A stretch of DNA of 64,000 nucleotides from CALMEC01 sp963777565 (GTDB lineage Bacteria; Actinomycetota; Thermoleophilia; Miltoncostaeales; Miltoncostaeaceae), in NCBI GenBank assembly GCA_963777565.1, contig CAVZQZ010000009.1, positions 1 to 64,000 of the forward strand, in the 5' to 3' direction. Shown here in pieces: positions 33,742 to 42,300 of the stretch. The number at the start of each line of letters is the position of its first letter. The stretch's first letter is position 1. The position numbers were made by a program, and so were the translations under genes. The notes beneath the pieces are model-generated. The model searched no databases, was not told where the DNA came from, and was given only the letters and a program-made list of their open reading frames with translations.

Positions 33742-35270
33742 CCGCCGACTCCGGCCATCCGCGCGCTCGGATGTGCGGCGGTGATCAGGAGCTCCCGGTA
33801 GCCGTCGAGGCAGAACGCCTCGTCGAACACCCGGTGCAGTCGGCGATGCCCGCGGCGGCCCAGGCGCCAGGCCAGGTCAGGGTGGCGCAGCAAGGTGGTG
33901 AGTCCCATCGAGAGCGCGAACGTGTCGCCGGGCGCCGTCACGATTCCGCAGCCCTTCACCACGTCGGGTACGCCACCCACCCCGGTCGAGACGACGGGGC
34001 GTGCCTCGCTCATCGCCTCCAGGATCGACATCGGGAGGCCTTCGGAGATGCTCGTCATGAGCACGACGTCAGCGTCGCGGATCACGCCGTTGGGGTCGGT
34101 GGTGCGCCCCATGAACCGGAAGCGGTTGCCGAGGCCGAGCCGCGTGTGCAGCGTCGAGCAGGATCGCGCGTAGGCCTCTTCGCCCTCGGTCACCGGACCG
34201 AAGTGGAGGAACGTCGCGTCTGGCACGCGGTCCAGTGTCTCGTCGGCCACCCGCAGCATCGTATGGACGTCCTTGAGCGGGTCGATGCGCCCGATCGACA
34301 CGACGGTTCGCCGCTCCGGCGGCGGCTCGGGCAGGCTGCTCGACTGCAGGCCGTTGCGCAGCACGAGGATCTTCTCGGGGTCGACGCCGAGGCCCTGCTC
34401 CCACACGGCGTTCGCCTCGGTGACCGGCGAGACCACGTCAGCGGCGTCGTAGGCCGCGCGCGCCAGGCCGCGGGCGAGACGGGTCGCCACGAACCGCCCG
34501 CCGGGCGAGTCGCGTCCGCGGACCGCCGCGAGGTATGCCTCGCGGACGTAGACGCCGTGCTCGGTCACCACCATCGGGGTTCCGTGAAGTCGCTTGTGCA
34601 CGATGGCCGGGATGCTGGCCCAACCGGCGGCGGTCACGTGGAGCACGTCGGTCTCGGGCGTCGGCACCACCGCGGTGCGTGCCACCCAATAGAGCATCTG
34701 GTAGAGCGACGCCGCCTCGACGAGGTCGACGTCGGGTGGCGTGCCACCCCCGGACACCTGCTCGTCGAGCACCGCCCGCAGGCCGGTGAGGAACGTCTCC
34801 CATCCCTTGTCCGATCGGAACGCACGGCGGACGCCAACGGGGTTGGCGCGGCACCACACGAGTGCGTCCGTGAGCGCCTCCAGGTCGGCGTCCCATGCGA
34901 TGAGGCCCCGAACGAGCCGGTCGGGCAGCGACTGGCCGGCGGCATCGCGGTCACGGCGGTTGAATCGGCCGTGCGGGATCTCCTCGGTCCACAGCTCGAT
35001 GCGGCCGACCTGCCTGGCGTGTGGCGGCAGCTGATACACGGGCGGCTTGCCGTGCGCCGCGATGACGGGAAGCACCTGCCAGTCGATCTCGGTGAGGTTG
35101 CGCAGCAGCAGGTCGCACCAGGAGCTCACGCCGCCGATGGAGTACGGATAGGTGCCTTCCGTAATGAGCAGGACGCGGGGTCGCCGGCGGACACGGCTGT
35201 CCCGCCGGTCGGCCCGGAGGGGGGTGACGGTTGCCGGCTCGGGCCGGTCCCCGTGATTGTCGTCAATCAC
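33738..35270 (-). CDS. pelF: PelF-like GT4 glycosyltransferase
   Basis: Cytosolic retaining glycosyltransferase; PelF polymerises UDP-N-acetylhexosamine in Pel synthesis. The N-terminal signature LLITEGTYPYSIGGVSSWCD is characteristic of PelF, followed by PVYQLPPHARQVGRIELWTE, GTPMVVTEHGVYVREAYLAA and the GT4 C-terminal half: VVSIGRIDPLKDVHTMLRVA (nucleotide-binding), RFRFMGRTTDPNGVIRDADV, LMTSISEGLPMSILEAMSEA (the EGLP-type Glu pair) and RPVVSTGVGGVPDVVKG. 510 residues, normal. GTG start 6 nt after the coiled-coil gene stop. It is the core enzyme of the locus. Confidence 0.9.
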   Translation of the reverse strand: MIDDNHGDRPEPATVTPLRADRRDSRVRRRPRVLLITEGTYPYSIGGVSSWCDLLLRNLTEIDWQVLPVIAAHGKPPVYQLPPHARQVGRIELWTEEIPHGRFNRRDRDAAGQSLPDRLVRGLIAWDADLEALTDALVWCRANPVGVRRAFRSDKGWETFLTGLRAVLDEQVSGGGTPPDVDLVEAASLYQMLYWVARTAVVPTPETDVLHVTAAGWASIPAIVHKRLHGTPMVVTEHGVYVREAYLAAVRGRDSPGGRFVATRLARGLARAAYDAADVVSPVTEANAVWEQGLGVDPEKILVLRNGLQSSSLPEPPPERRTVVSIGRIDPLKDVHTMLRVADETLDRVPDATFLHFGPVTEGEEAYARSCSTLHTRLGLGNRFRFMGRTTDPNGVIRDADVVLMTSISEGLPMSILEAMSEARPVVSTGVGGVPDVVKGCGIVTAPGDTFALSMGLTTLLRHPDLAWRLGRRGHRRLHRVFDEAFCLDGYRELLITAAHPSARMAGVGG

Positions 35271-35276
35271 GATGCG

Positions 35277-35777
35277 TCAGAAGTTTCCCTCGCCGGTCGT
35301 GAGTTGGATGACCGACGCCTCCGGCTGCTCGTCGGTCTGCTCTGCGGCGAAGCCGGGTGAGAGTGCTTCGAGGGCGACCTGGACACGCGCCATCGCTCGC
35401 TGGATCTCGCCGGTGAGCTCGAGCAGCGATTCGCGCAGGACGTGTGCCTCGACGAGCACCTGGGTGGCGTCGTCCTGAAGGTCTTCCGGGTCCTGCTCGG
35501 GCGGGACGGCGCGGGCACGTTCGATGACCCGCCCGACTCCGGGCGGCTGGTGCTGGGCGGCCTTCAGCCATGCGTTCTCCTCCCGCAGGAGCATGAGCTC
35601 CGCGAGCATGGCCGGGATGGAATCCGGACGCGGTTCGGTGGCGGATGCCTTCGGTTGTGCCGAGCGCTTGAAGCGCCGGTGGCGGACCGGGGTCGTCTCG
35701 TCGGGAAACCGACCGTCCGTGGCGGCGACGTTGTCGTTCGAGGCGTTCGTGTCCGAGTGACGGTGGCGTGTGCTCAT
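35277..35777 (-). CDS. Coiled-coil accessory protein of polysaccharide locus
   Basis: 166 residues. The first third is basic and disordered (RHSDTNASNDNVAATDGRFP; VRHRRFKRSAQPKAS), then a strong heptad coiled coil (SIPAMLAELMLLREENAWLK; ATQVLVEAHVLRESLLELTG; EIQRAMARVQVALEALS). No family recognised. Lies between the CE18-like gene and pelF with an ATG preceded by GGGGAG. It could bridge synthase subunits, but this is a guess from position only. Confidence 0.55.
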   Translation of the reverse strand: MSTRHRHSDTNASNDNVAATDGRFPDETTPVRHRRFKRSAQPKASATEPRPDSIPAMLAELMLLREENAWLKAAQHQPPGVGRVIERARAVPPEQDPEDLQDDATQVLVEAHVLRESLLELTGEIQRAMARVQVALEALSPGFAAEQTDEQPEASVIQLTTGEGNF

Positions 35778-35798
35778 CTCACTCCCCTCGAGTGCGTG

Positions 35799-35822
35799 GC
35801 CTCCCCGACGGTGCGGGGAGGC
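35799..35822 (-). terminator. 9-bp hairpin between CE18-like gene and coiled-coil gene
   Basis: Perfect arms GCCTCCCCG and CGGGGAGGC with a 6-nt loop, in the gap of the minus-strand unit. No T-run follows, so it may be a partial terminator or mRNA processing element. A related sequence (GCCTCCCCGAAGG) lies in the leader of the CE18-like gene. Confidence 0.5.
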
Positions 35823-35867
35823 TCGCTGCGGTCGTCTGCGTGTTGATCGTCGTCATCGGCCGACCAT

Positions 35868-38504
35868 CTAGCCCTTCAGGAACGTGAAGGTGATGGCCTT
35901 CGCCGGGGTCTTCAGCCTGGGGCTGTTGCGGCTCGCGCTGATAACGAAGCGGTAGAGCGCGGGTCCGATCAGCTTGTTGTTGACGATGCGACCGGTGAAC
36001 AGGTACTTGCCCGCGCCGGCCTTCCCGTCACGCTGGATGGATCCGAAGTTGACCCACCTCTTGCCCTTCTTCTTCTGGACGACGATCTGGACCTTGGCTG
36101 GGACGTTCAGTCGCCAGCGGATGGTCGTACCGCCGATGGTCTTCTTCTTGCCCCTGACCTTCACGACCTTCTGCGCCTTGAACCTGCGGGGCGAGACGGT
36201 GATCTTCGTGATGGTCAGCTTGGTGATGCCGGCTGCGACGTTCCCCGACGCGGGGGTAGTCGGAGGCACGACGCCTGGCGCCGGCCGCTGGCCGGGCATC
36301 TGGATCTGGTTCGACGCCGCCTGGCTGACGGACGAGACCCAGTTGCCGGCCATCTCGACGACGCGGATGCTGAAGCCGCTGTCGATCGCGCCGGTCTTGT
36401 AGTTGGCGTCGACGACCCCGGTGAGGTTGGAGCAGAGGTTGCCGTTGCAGCGCTGCCACTGGTACCGGCCGCTGTAGAGCAGACCAGGGACGGCGCCGCT
36501 GAGCCACTGGCCGGGGGCCGCGTTGATGGTTGCGCCGATCGCCGCCGCCCCGACAGCGGTGGGCGGCGTCACGTTGAGCGGGTCGGCCGGGGTGAAGACG
36601 GTGTCGCCGGGGTTGACTGTGACCCAGCCGGAGCGCTGCTGCCCGCCGTACAACTCGCCTGCGGTCGTACCGGTCAGCGGGACCTCAACCGCGCCCGCGG
36701 TGTTGTTGATCACGTGAACCCTGCCGTCCTGCAGGTAGCCGCTGACCGCGCCGCTGGGCCACAGGCCGGCGAACACGTTGGCCTTGCGGATGAGTCGCCC
36801 GGACTCGCCGAAGGTCGGCTGCGCGAGCGGCACGTTGAAGTAGGTGTTGTACCTGGCGAAAAGGTTGTTCAGAACGCCCTGGCCGTCGGCGCCGTAGAGG
36901 ATGCCCTGCCCGACCCCGTTCTGCATGAGGTTCGGCTGGTGGACGTAGTGCGGCTTCGGGTCGTTCCCCATCACATGGCGGAACATGATCCCGACCTCGC
37001 TGTTGACGTAGTCGGTCCACGTCGCCGGGGTCGCCCGGCAGTCGGTCCGCGGCGCGGCGCACGAACCCGGCGGAACGGCAGTCGTCGCTGCGTAGATCCA
37101 GTTGTACTCGTCGATCTGGTCCGCGCGGGTCGCGACGTTGTAGTAGACGTTCGACGGGTAGCGCGGCACCGTGAAGGCAGACCCGATCTGACGCTGGTTC
37201 GGCTGCACCGAGTTGTCGTCGGCGACCCACTGGATGGGCGGGGTCTTGGTGCTCAGCGAGTTCGCCATGGACGGGTTGAGGGGAGGTCGGCCCGGGTACG
37301 ACCCGAGCCCGGAGTGCTCGCCCGTCACCAGCTCGGTCGGATCGATCGAGATGCCGTTATTGGCAGCGAACGTTTTGTTCTGGTTGATCTCGTTGTCGAT
37401 CGTCCCGGCTCCGACCGAGTCGAGGTTGATGTGCTGGTACGTGTGGTTCACCCAGCGGAAGGCCGCGCGGTTCGCGATGAGCGCGTTTCCGGTCGTCGCG
37501 GGCGGGCCTTCCTCCGAGAGACCCACACCGTTGAACATGAAGTCGAACTTGAAGTTGTTCGCGTTCTGGAACGCGATTGCGTCCGTGACGTCCGACGGCG
37601 TCATCCGGACATCGATGCAGTTCGCAGGTGGAAGGGTGGGCGGAGCCAGGTTGCAGCCCACGGGGTTGTCCTCGATCGGGGTCGTGTGCGTCGCGGGGTC
37701 CCACTTCCCGTCGGGCAGGAAGAGGTCGTCGACGTTCACCGTGAAGTAGTTACGCTGGGTGCCCAGGTACACGCCGCGGGTGACCCAGCTGACCATCCCG
37801 TGGCGCAGCAGCTGGTTCTCGATCTGGTTCTCGTTGCTCGAGACCGTGAACACCATCTCCTGACGGAGGTCGATCGGGTCGGTGTAGAGGCCGAGGTACG
37901 CGCCACCGCCCGGTCCATTCAGCAGCGTCGTGAACGTCGCCGGATTCGGAACGGCCGAGTAGCCGAAGGAGAACGGGTCCATCGGGACGGGGCCCTTGAG
38001 GTACGGAAACGCCTGCAGCCCGGTCGCGGTGAGCTGCCCCGTCTGCCCGTTCTGGTCGCCGAACACGCCTGCGACGCCGTTGAGCCCGCGCGACACCGCC
38101 GGGTTGAACGTGTCGCCGGTGACCGTGAGCTGCCGGATCCCGAACGTCGCCTCGAATTGGTTGAGCGTGGCGAGTTGGGCGAACGGCGATCCGGTCGTGA
38201 CGACAACCGCCTGGTAGTTCGCGGTGTTGCCCGATGAGAGGAGCCCGGCGCTGACCTGCCCCGTCGTACGCGCATCGAAGGGAACACCTTCTCGACGAAG
38301 CACCGCCTGCCAGGCGAGGTAGTCGGCCTGGTTGGCACTCGGCCCGACGACGAGAACCTTGAGGTTCACACGTTGGGTCGGCAGTGGCTGCGGCGGGACG
38401 GCTCCCTGGAGGAGCGGGGCGAGCGCCGCGAAGATGAGGACGGCGAGCGCGAGCAACCGGGAAGGGCGCAATACGCGCGGAAGAGCGGGCCAGTCGGAGG
38501 ACAT
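35868..38504 (-). CDS. Large secreted CE18/Agd3-like polysaccharide deacetylase
   Basis: 878 residues, signal anchor LLALAVLIFAALAPLLQGAV. Central deacetylase features: NVDDLFLPDGKW with the N-x-D-D metal/base motif (near residue ~260), and NHTYQHINLD, an H-[ST]-x-x-H motif binding the metal. These fit the CE4-like fold of CE18 enzymes such as fungal Agd3, which de-N-acetylate galactosamine chains; upstream segments (NLKVLVVGPSANQADYLAWQ) match their Rossmann-like N-domain. The C-terminus (RWRLNVPAKVQIVVQKKKGK; YRFVISASRNSPRLKTPAKA) is a basic beta domain. Family assignment is by motif and architecture; I cannot confirm every catalytic residue. Confidence 0.75.
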   Translation of the reverse strand: MSSDWPALPRVLRPSRLLALAVLIFAALAPLLQGAVPPQPLPTQRVNLKVLVVGPSANQADYLAWQAVLRREGVPFDARTTGQVSAGLLSSGNTANYQAVVVTTGSPFAQLATLNQFEATFGIRQLTVTGDTFNPAVSRGLNGVAGVFGDQNGQTGQLTATGLQAFPYLKGPVPMDPFSFGYSAVPNPATFTTLLNGPGGGAYLGLYTDPIDLRQEMVFTVSSNENQIENQLLRHGMVSWVTRGVYLGTQRNYFTVNVDDLFLPDGKWDPATHTTPIEDNPVGCNLAPPTLPPANCIDVRMTPSDVTDAIAFQNANNFKFDFMFNGVGLSEEGPPATTGNALIANRAAFRWVNHTYQHINLDSVGAGTIDNEINQNKTFAANNGISIDPTELVTGEHSGLGSYPGRPPLNPSMANSLSTKTPPIQWVADDNSVQPNQRQIGSAFTVPRYPSNVYYNVATRADQIDEYNWIYAATTAVPPGSCAAPRTDCRATPATWTDYVNSEVGIMFRHVMGNDPKPHYVHQPNLMQNGVGQGILYGADGQGVLNNLFARYNTYFNVPLAQPTFGESGRLIRKANVFAGLWPSGAVSGYLQDGRVHVINNTAGAVEVPLTGTTAGELYGGQQRSGWVTVNPGDTVFTPADPLNVTPPTAVGAAAIGATINAAPGQWLSGAVPGLLYSGRYQWQRCNGNLCSNLTGVVDANYKTGAIDSGFSIRVVEMAGNWVSSVSQAASNQIQMPGQRPAPGVVPPTTPASGNVAAGITKLTITKITVSPRRFKAQKVVKVRGKKKTIGGTTIRWRLNVPAKVQIVVQKKKGKRWVNFGSIQRDGKAGAGKYLFTGRIVNNKLIGPALYRFVISASRNSPRLKTPAKAITFTFLKG

Positions 38505-38542
38505 GGGCGAGAGCCTCGGCAGTTCGTTGGTTTTCGGTGGAG

Positions 38543-38633
38543 GCACCTTAGACGGAACCCTCGGAGGTGCATCACCCGACGAATGTGTGGTCTGACGCCT
38601 CCCCGAAGGTCGAGGGGCGGGACAGACGCACCT
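38543..38633 (-). promoter_or_regulatory. Structured leader with alternative pairings upstream of CE18-like gene
   Basis: In transcript order the segment has AGGTGC (38628-38633), then GTCTG/CAGAC enclosing a GC-rich hairpin, then GCACCT (38565-38570), then a second AGGTGC (38543-38548) about 40 nt before the ATG. GCACCT can pair with either AGGTGC. The repeats are preceded by CGTCT. The last copy overlaps a -10-like TAAGGT (38545-38550). Whether this is an RNA switch or a pair of promoter boxes is open. Confidence 0.4.
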
Positions 38634-38978
38634 AGACGAAGGTATAGGTTCCGCTGGCTGGGCGCCCGCTAGGAAACGACAGGCTTCCGGTCTCGGGAGG
38701 GCGACGTGAAGGGCCGCGATCGCAGATGGACAAAACGATCCAGGGCACTTGCTCGACATCGTCACGTGCGCCCGCCGGGCCGGTGGCGAGCAAATCCCCA
38801 GGATCCGGTCCGCGGCATCGTCAGAGGACGTAACCTCTAAAAACTGTTACTTCAGAAAAGTCGCAAAATGCGGGAAAAGTCCGGCGACCGGAGCCCCGCT
38901 GTCGGCCGACGAGCACCTGGCACGTCGTGGGGACCATCGACGCCCTGCCCGTACGGACGGGTGGGGGACGACGGTCCG
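38634..38978. other. Intergenic, nothing recognised
   Basis: No gene or RNA recognised between the CE18-like leader and the methyltransferase stop. Composition is less GC-rich around 38825-38885 (AAAACTGTTAC...), consistent with promoter DNA. Confidence 0.4.
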
Positions 38979-39647
38979 CTAGTACCGCGGCGGCGTGATC
39001 CGATGGAGCTCGACGATGGGACCCGCCTCATCCGGGCGCTCGTCCACGGCCATCTCCTGGGTGCGTACCGTCCAGCCAGCCGAGCTGAGCGCTTCGAGAA
39101 ACGTCGCGGCGTCCGGACGGCGCGGATCGGCCACCACGACCTCGCCCCCCGGCCGAGTGAGCTGCTCCAGGAGCGCGCAGAGCGGGTCGACGTTGCGTGC
39201 CTCGTAGAGCACGTCCGCGGCCACCACGAGGTCAAACGGCGCCGAGTTGAGAAGGTCCGGATGCGGAGCGCACCAGTCGACCAAGAGGCTGTCGACGGGA
39301 AGCGCAAGTCTCCTGGCGTTGACATGGATGAAGTCGACGGCCGGCTGGTACCAGTCGGTCGCCAGGACCGTGGCCGCGCCGGCCGCGGCGACGAACGAGG
39401 GGATCGCGAGACCCGCGCCCAACTCCACCATGCGTACTCCGGCGAGCGATCGAGTCGCGAGCGATGCGGCGAGCGCACGCCCACTCGGCCACAGCTCGGC
39501 CCAGTAGGGAAGTCGCTCGTCGATCGCATACTCGCCCTCGTCGATGAGCTCCTCGGCCGATCGGGGACGCAGAATGTCGAACCGGTGCCGGCCGACGACG
39601 ACACGCTCCTCGACCAGGTTGAACCCCGCCGGGAGTCCGTCCGTCAA
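38979..39647 (-). CDS. SAM-dependent methyltransferase (METTL/Nnt1-like)
   Basis: 222 residues. SAM-binding motif I is VELGAGLAIPSFVAAAG, motif II LATDWYQPAVDFI, and the post-motif DLVVAADVLYEARNVDPLCA corresponds to the D-V-x-Y acceptor-site motif of METTL16/Nnt1-like protein methyltransferases; RLPYWAELWPSGRALAASLA before motif I is the usual 'WPS' helix of this group. Target (protein Lys or other) unknown. TTG start at 39647; the plus-strand gene at 39716 is divergent with a ~70-bp gap. Confidence 0.8.
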   Translation of the reverse strand: MTDGLPAGFNLVEERVVVGRHRFDILRPRSAEELIDEGEYAIDERLPYWAELWPSGRALAASLATRSLAGVRMVELGAGLAIPSFVAAAGAATVLATDWYQPAVDFIHVNARRLALPVDSLLVDWCAPHPDLLNSAPFDLVVAADVLYEARNVDPLCALLEQLTRPGGEVVVADPRRPDAATFLEALSSAGWTVRTQEMAVDERPDEAGPIVELHRITPPRY

Positions 39648-39715
39648 TTCCGCGTCCTTTCGCCGAGGCGGGCGAGGTCGCTATCCTGTCGCGACCCGAT
39701 CCACGAGGAGCACCG

Positions 39716-40234
39716 ATGAGCGACGACGCACACGCCGAGGAGACAGCGACCACCGAGACGGCGGAGACCGCCCAGGCAGTGGCCGACGAAGTCGCGGAGG
39801 GATCGCCCGTTCCCGAGGCCACCGTCGACACCGATGTCGTCGACGCCCCGTCCGAGGAGCCGGTTGCGGAGGCCACGGTCGAAGCCGAGGCGCCCGCGAC
39901 CGAGGACGAGCCGGTCGCCGAGGCCGACGGGCCCGTGACCGAGGGCGAGGACGCTCCGGTGGACGAAGCCGTCGCCCAGGAGACGGTCGAGGAAGAGGCT
40001 CCCGCGACGGTGAGCGAGGCGTTCGGTCCGGTGCGGGTCGCGCGCGTGTACGTGTGCGAGCGCGGTCACCGCACGACGACGCTCTGGAGCGACCCCGACA
40101 CCTGCCAGGCGCAGCCGCTGCGGCACGGCCCCGATTGCGGGCGCAAGCTCTACCACATCACGGAGCTGCCGGAGCAGGTGCAGAAGGCGCTCAACCCGCT
40201 CAAGGCGTCCAAGAAGGCCTCGAAGAAGAAGTAG
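39716..40234 (+). CDS. Acidic low-complexity protein with C-terminal zinc-ribbon-like domain
   Basis: 172 residues. The first ~95 are almost only Ala, Glu, Asp, Val, Pro and Thr (disordered, pI very low). The last ~65 form a small folded domain (VARVYVCERGHRTTTLWSDP; CQAQPLRHGPDCGRKLYHIT) whose Cys/His spacing suggests metal binding, ending in KKASKKASKKK. The acidic head and basic tail could bind each other or nucleic acid. SD GAGGAG. Not assigned to a family. Confidence 0.55.
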   Translation: MSDDAHAEETATTETAETAQAVADEVAEGSPVPEATVDTDVVDAPSEEPVAEATVEAEAPATEDEPVAEADGPVTEGEDAPVDEAVAQETVEEEAPATVSEAFGPVRVARVYVCERGHRTTTLWSDPDTCQAQPLRHGPDCGRKLYHITELPEQVQKALNPLKASKKASKKK

Positions 40235-40247
40235 CTCCCGGCGCGGG

Positions 40248-42038
40248 TCAGGCTGCCTCGGCCTGCGCCTCGTCGATCATTCGCTCGAGTTCGGCGAACC
40301 CGTCGTCCCAGACGGCCGGGTCGCCGAGGTCGACGCCGAGGGGCGCCAGCAGCTCGGCGGGCGAACCCGACCCGCCGGCGGCGAGGAAGTCGAGGTAGGG
40401 CCCCACGAACGCGTCACCATCGCGCCGGTAGCGCGCGTAGAGCGCCAGCGTGACGAGCAGCGCGAACACGTACGCGTAGGTGTAGAAGCGCGTGTGGATG
40501 AAGTGGGGGATGTACGACCATCCCAGCCGGTAGCCCTCCGGCAGTTCGAGCGCTGCGCCGTAGTAGTCGGCGTTCTCCGTGATCCACGCGTCGCCGAGCC
40601 GCTCCGGCGTGAGCGTGATGCCGTCCGATCGCATGTCGTAGGCGCGCTGCTCGAAGCGTGCCAGCACCATCTGGCGGAAGATGGTGGCGAACGAGCCCTC
40701 GACCCGCTCGCATGCGAGCTGGCGGCGGGTCGCTGGGTCGGACTCGTTGGCGAGCAGGTAGTCGAAGGTGATGAGCTCGGCGAAGGTCGAGGCGACCTCG
40801 CCCAGGGCGATGCCCGCACCCGACGACAGCGCGGTCTGGCGTTCGTGCGACAGCGCGAAGTGCATGCCGTGGCCGAACTCGTGGGCCATGGTCATCACGT
40901 CGTTCATGCGGTCGGTGAAGTTCATCAGGACGTACGGCGAGGCGTCCTGCGCGACGGGCGCGCAGAAGGCACCGCCGCGCTTGCCGAGCCGCGGCTCGGC
41001 GTCGACTCGACGCTCGGCGATGAACGCGGCCGCGATATCGGCGACCCGTGGCGAGAAGCGGCGGAACGACGTGGTGACGATGTCGGTGGCCTCGCGGAAC
41101 CGGACCGATCGGCCGCCGCTTATCGGCGCGTACTGGTCGGCGAGCTTCAGGCGGTCGAGGCCCAGGATGGCGGCCTTGGCGGTGAACCAGCGCTGCGCGA
41201 GGGGGTAGTGGCGATCGACCGCGTCGAACATCCCCTCGACCACGTCCGGGTCGAGCTCGTTGCGAAGGTGCGTCTGGTGCATCGGGGACGTGTAGCCGCG
41301 GAGCTTGTCCATCGCGAGCCGGTCTCCGACGAGGGTGTCGTAGCAGTGCGCGATCACGGGTGCCTGCGGCTCGAGCATGGTGTAGAGGGTGTCGAGCGCC
41401 TTGATGCGGATGTCACGGCGCTCGTCGCGCATGTAGGCGAGGAGGCGGTCGACGTTGTGTGGCTCGGGTCCCTCGCCAGCGTCGAACGGCATCTCGAGCG
41501 TGGAGTTGATCCGCCCGAACAGCGTCTGCCATGCGCCGCTCGCTGCGGGTGCACGCTCGGAGAGCATGCGCTCCTCGGGCTCGCTGAGCGTGTACGGGCC
41601 GAACCGGCGCATCGACAGCAGGTAGTGGCGATCACCGGCGACCTCGGGCATGTCCGCCAGCGCGACGGCCGTGCCGTCCGGGAGCTCGAGCCACTCGAGC
41701 TCGAAGAACCGGAGCGCGTTCCCGGCTTCGACGAGCGCGCGGTCAACGGCGCCGGACAGGTCGAGGTTCGCCGGGTCGTTGACGTCGACCGATTCGCGCA
41801 GGTGGGCGTACGAGCCGAGGCGTGAGAGCTCGTTGTCGATATTCGACAGCTGGTCGAGCAGTACGGCGAGTCCCTCGGCGTCGATCGTGGCGATGGTGCC
41901 GCGGTAGCGCTCGGCGAACGTACGGCAGCGGTCCAGCGCGGCCTGAAGGCGCTCGCCAAAGGTCGCGTCGTCGTCGATGAGCGGGGTGAGGTCCCAGTGA
42001 ACCCCCGCAGCTTGCGGTGTGGAGGCGTCTGTCGTCAC
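40248..42038 (-). CDS. M3-family oligoendopeptidase
   Basis: Zinc metallopeptidase degrading oligopeptides in the cytosol. The active-site motif is MTMAHEFGHGMHFALS (HExxH, Glu general base), with the downstream metal Glu in LGEVASTFAELITFDYLLAN. Preceding AFCAPVAQDASPYVLMNFTD and the C-terminal ELPEGYRLGWSYIPHFIHTR with YTYAYVFA are standard PepF-type segments. 596 residues, full length. The GTG at 42038 is chosen because a -10-like TAGCGT lies 8 nt upstream (leaderless); an upstream ATG at 42077 is also possible. Confidence 0.92.
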   Translation of the reverse strand: MTTDASTPQAAGVHWDLTPLIDDDATFGERLQAALDRCRTFAERYRGTIATIDAEGLAVLLDQLSNIDNELSRLGSYAHLRESVDVNDPANLDLSGAVDRALVEAGNALRFFELEWLELPDGTAVALADMPEVAGDRHYLLSMRRFGPYTLSEPEERMLSERAPAASGAWQTLFGRINSTLEMPFDAGEGPEPHNVDRLLAYMRDERRDIRIKALDTLYTMLEPQAPVIAHCYDTLVGDRLAMDKLRGYTSPMHQTHLRNELDPDVVEGMFDAVDRHYPLAQRWFTAKAAILGLDRLKLADQYAPISGGRSVRFREATDIVTTSFRRFSPRVADIAAAFIAERRVDAEPRLGKRGGAFCAPVAQDASPYVLMNFTDRMNDVMTMAHEFGHGMHFALSHERQTALSSGAGIALGEVASTFAELITFDYLLANESDPATRRQLACERVEGSFATIFRQMVLARFEQRAYDMRSDGITLTPERLGDAWITENADYYGAALELPEGYRLGWSYIPHFIHTRFYTYAYVFALLVTLALYARYRRDGDAFVGPYLDFLAAGGSGSPAELLAPLGVDLGDPAVWDDGFAELERMIDEAQAEAA

Positions 42039-42046
42039 GGCCCGAC

Positions 42047-42052
42047 ACGCTA
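42047..42052 (-). promoter_or_regulatory. -10 box TAGCGT, leaderless promoter of M3 peptidase
   Basis: TAGCGT on minus is 8 nt before GTG 42038, no Shine-Dalgarno. Confidence 0.4.
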
Positions 42053-42123
42053 GCGGATGCCCTGGAAGCCCCAACATGGGTGCCGCCCCCTGTCCACCGC
42101 GGATGCGAAGGCCCGTCGATGGT

Positions 42124-42297
42124 CCCGGGCACTAACAATCGTGATTCGGCGCTTCGGTGGTGCCGGGCGTTAACGGATCGAGCGCACGGGCGCCGTCGAT
42201 GCCGAGGCCGGGCCTCTCGCATCCGACCGACTGTTAAGCCCCGTCACCGTCCTTCGCCCATCGAGCAATTGTTAATGCCCGGGCAATTAGCGATCGG
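42124..42297. repeat. Three degenerate ~19-bp repeats upstream of M3 peptidase
   Basis: CCCGGGCACTAACAATCG (42124-42141), GCCGGGCGTTAACGGATCG (42162-42180) and CCCGGGCAATTAGCGATCGG (42278-42297) share the pattern YCCGGGC, a TAAC/TAGC block and ATCG. They lie in the gap between the PHP and M3 genes and could be regulator sites. Similarity is imperfect. Confidence 0.35.
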
Positions 42298-42300
42298 AGG

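Noticed and set aside
32359..33801. 480-residue plus-strand frame across the PelG-like gene
   Set aside because: Composition is Arg/His/Asp-rich without domains; antisense to a clear membrane protein.
38505..38700. Cyclic-di-GMP (GEMM) riboswitch upstream of the CE18-like gene
   Set aside because: The GEMM core sequences (GGGCAAACC, GACGCAAAGCC) are absent; only local palindromes are visible.
42124..42180. Integron attC-like site (TAAC ... GTTAAC around a stem)
   Set aside because: The 7-bp ends do not fit RYYYAAC/GTTRRRY and the central stem pairs poorly; no cassette genes or integrase nearby.
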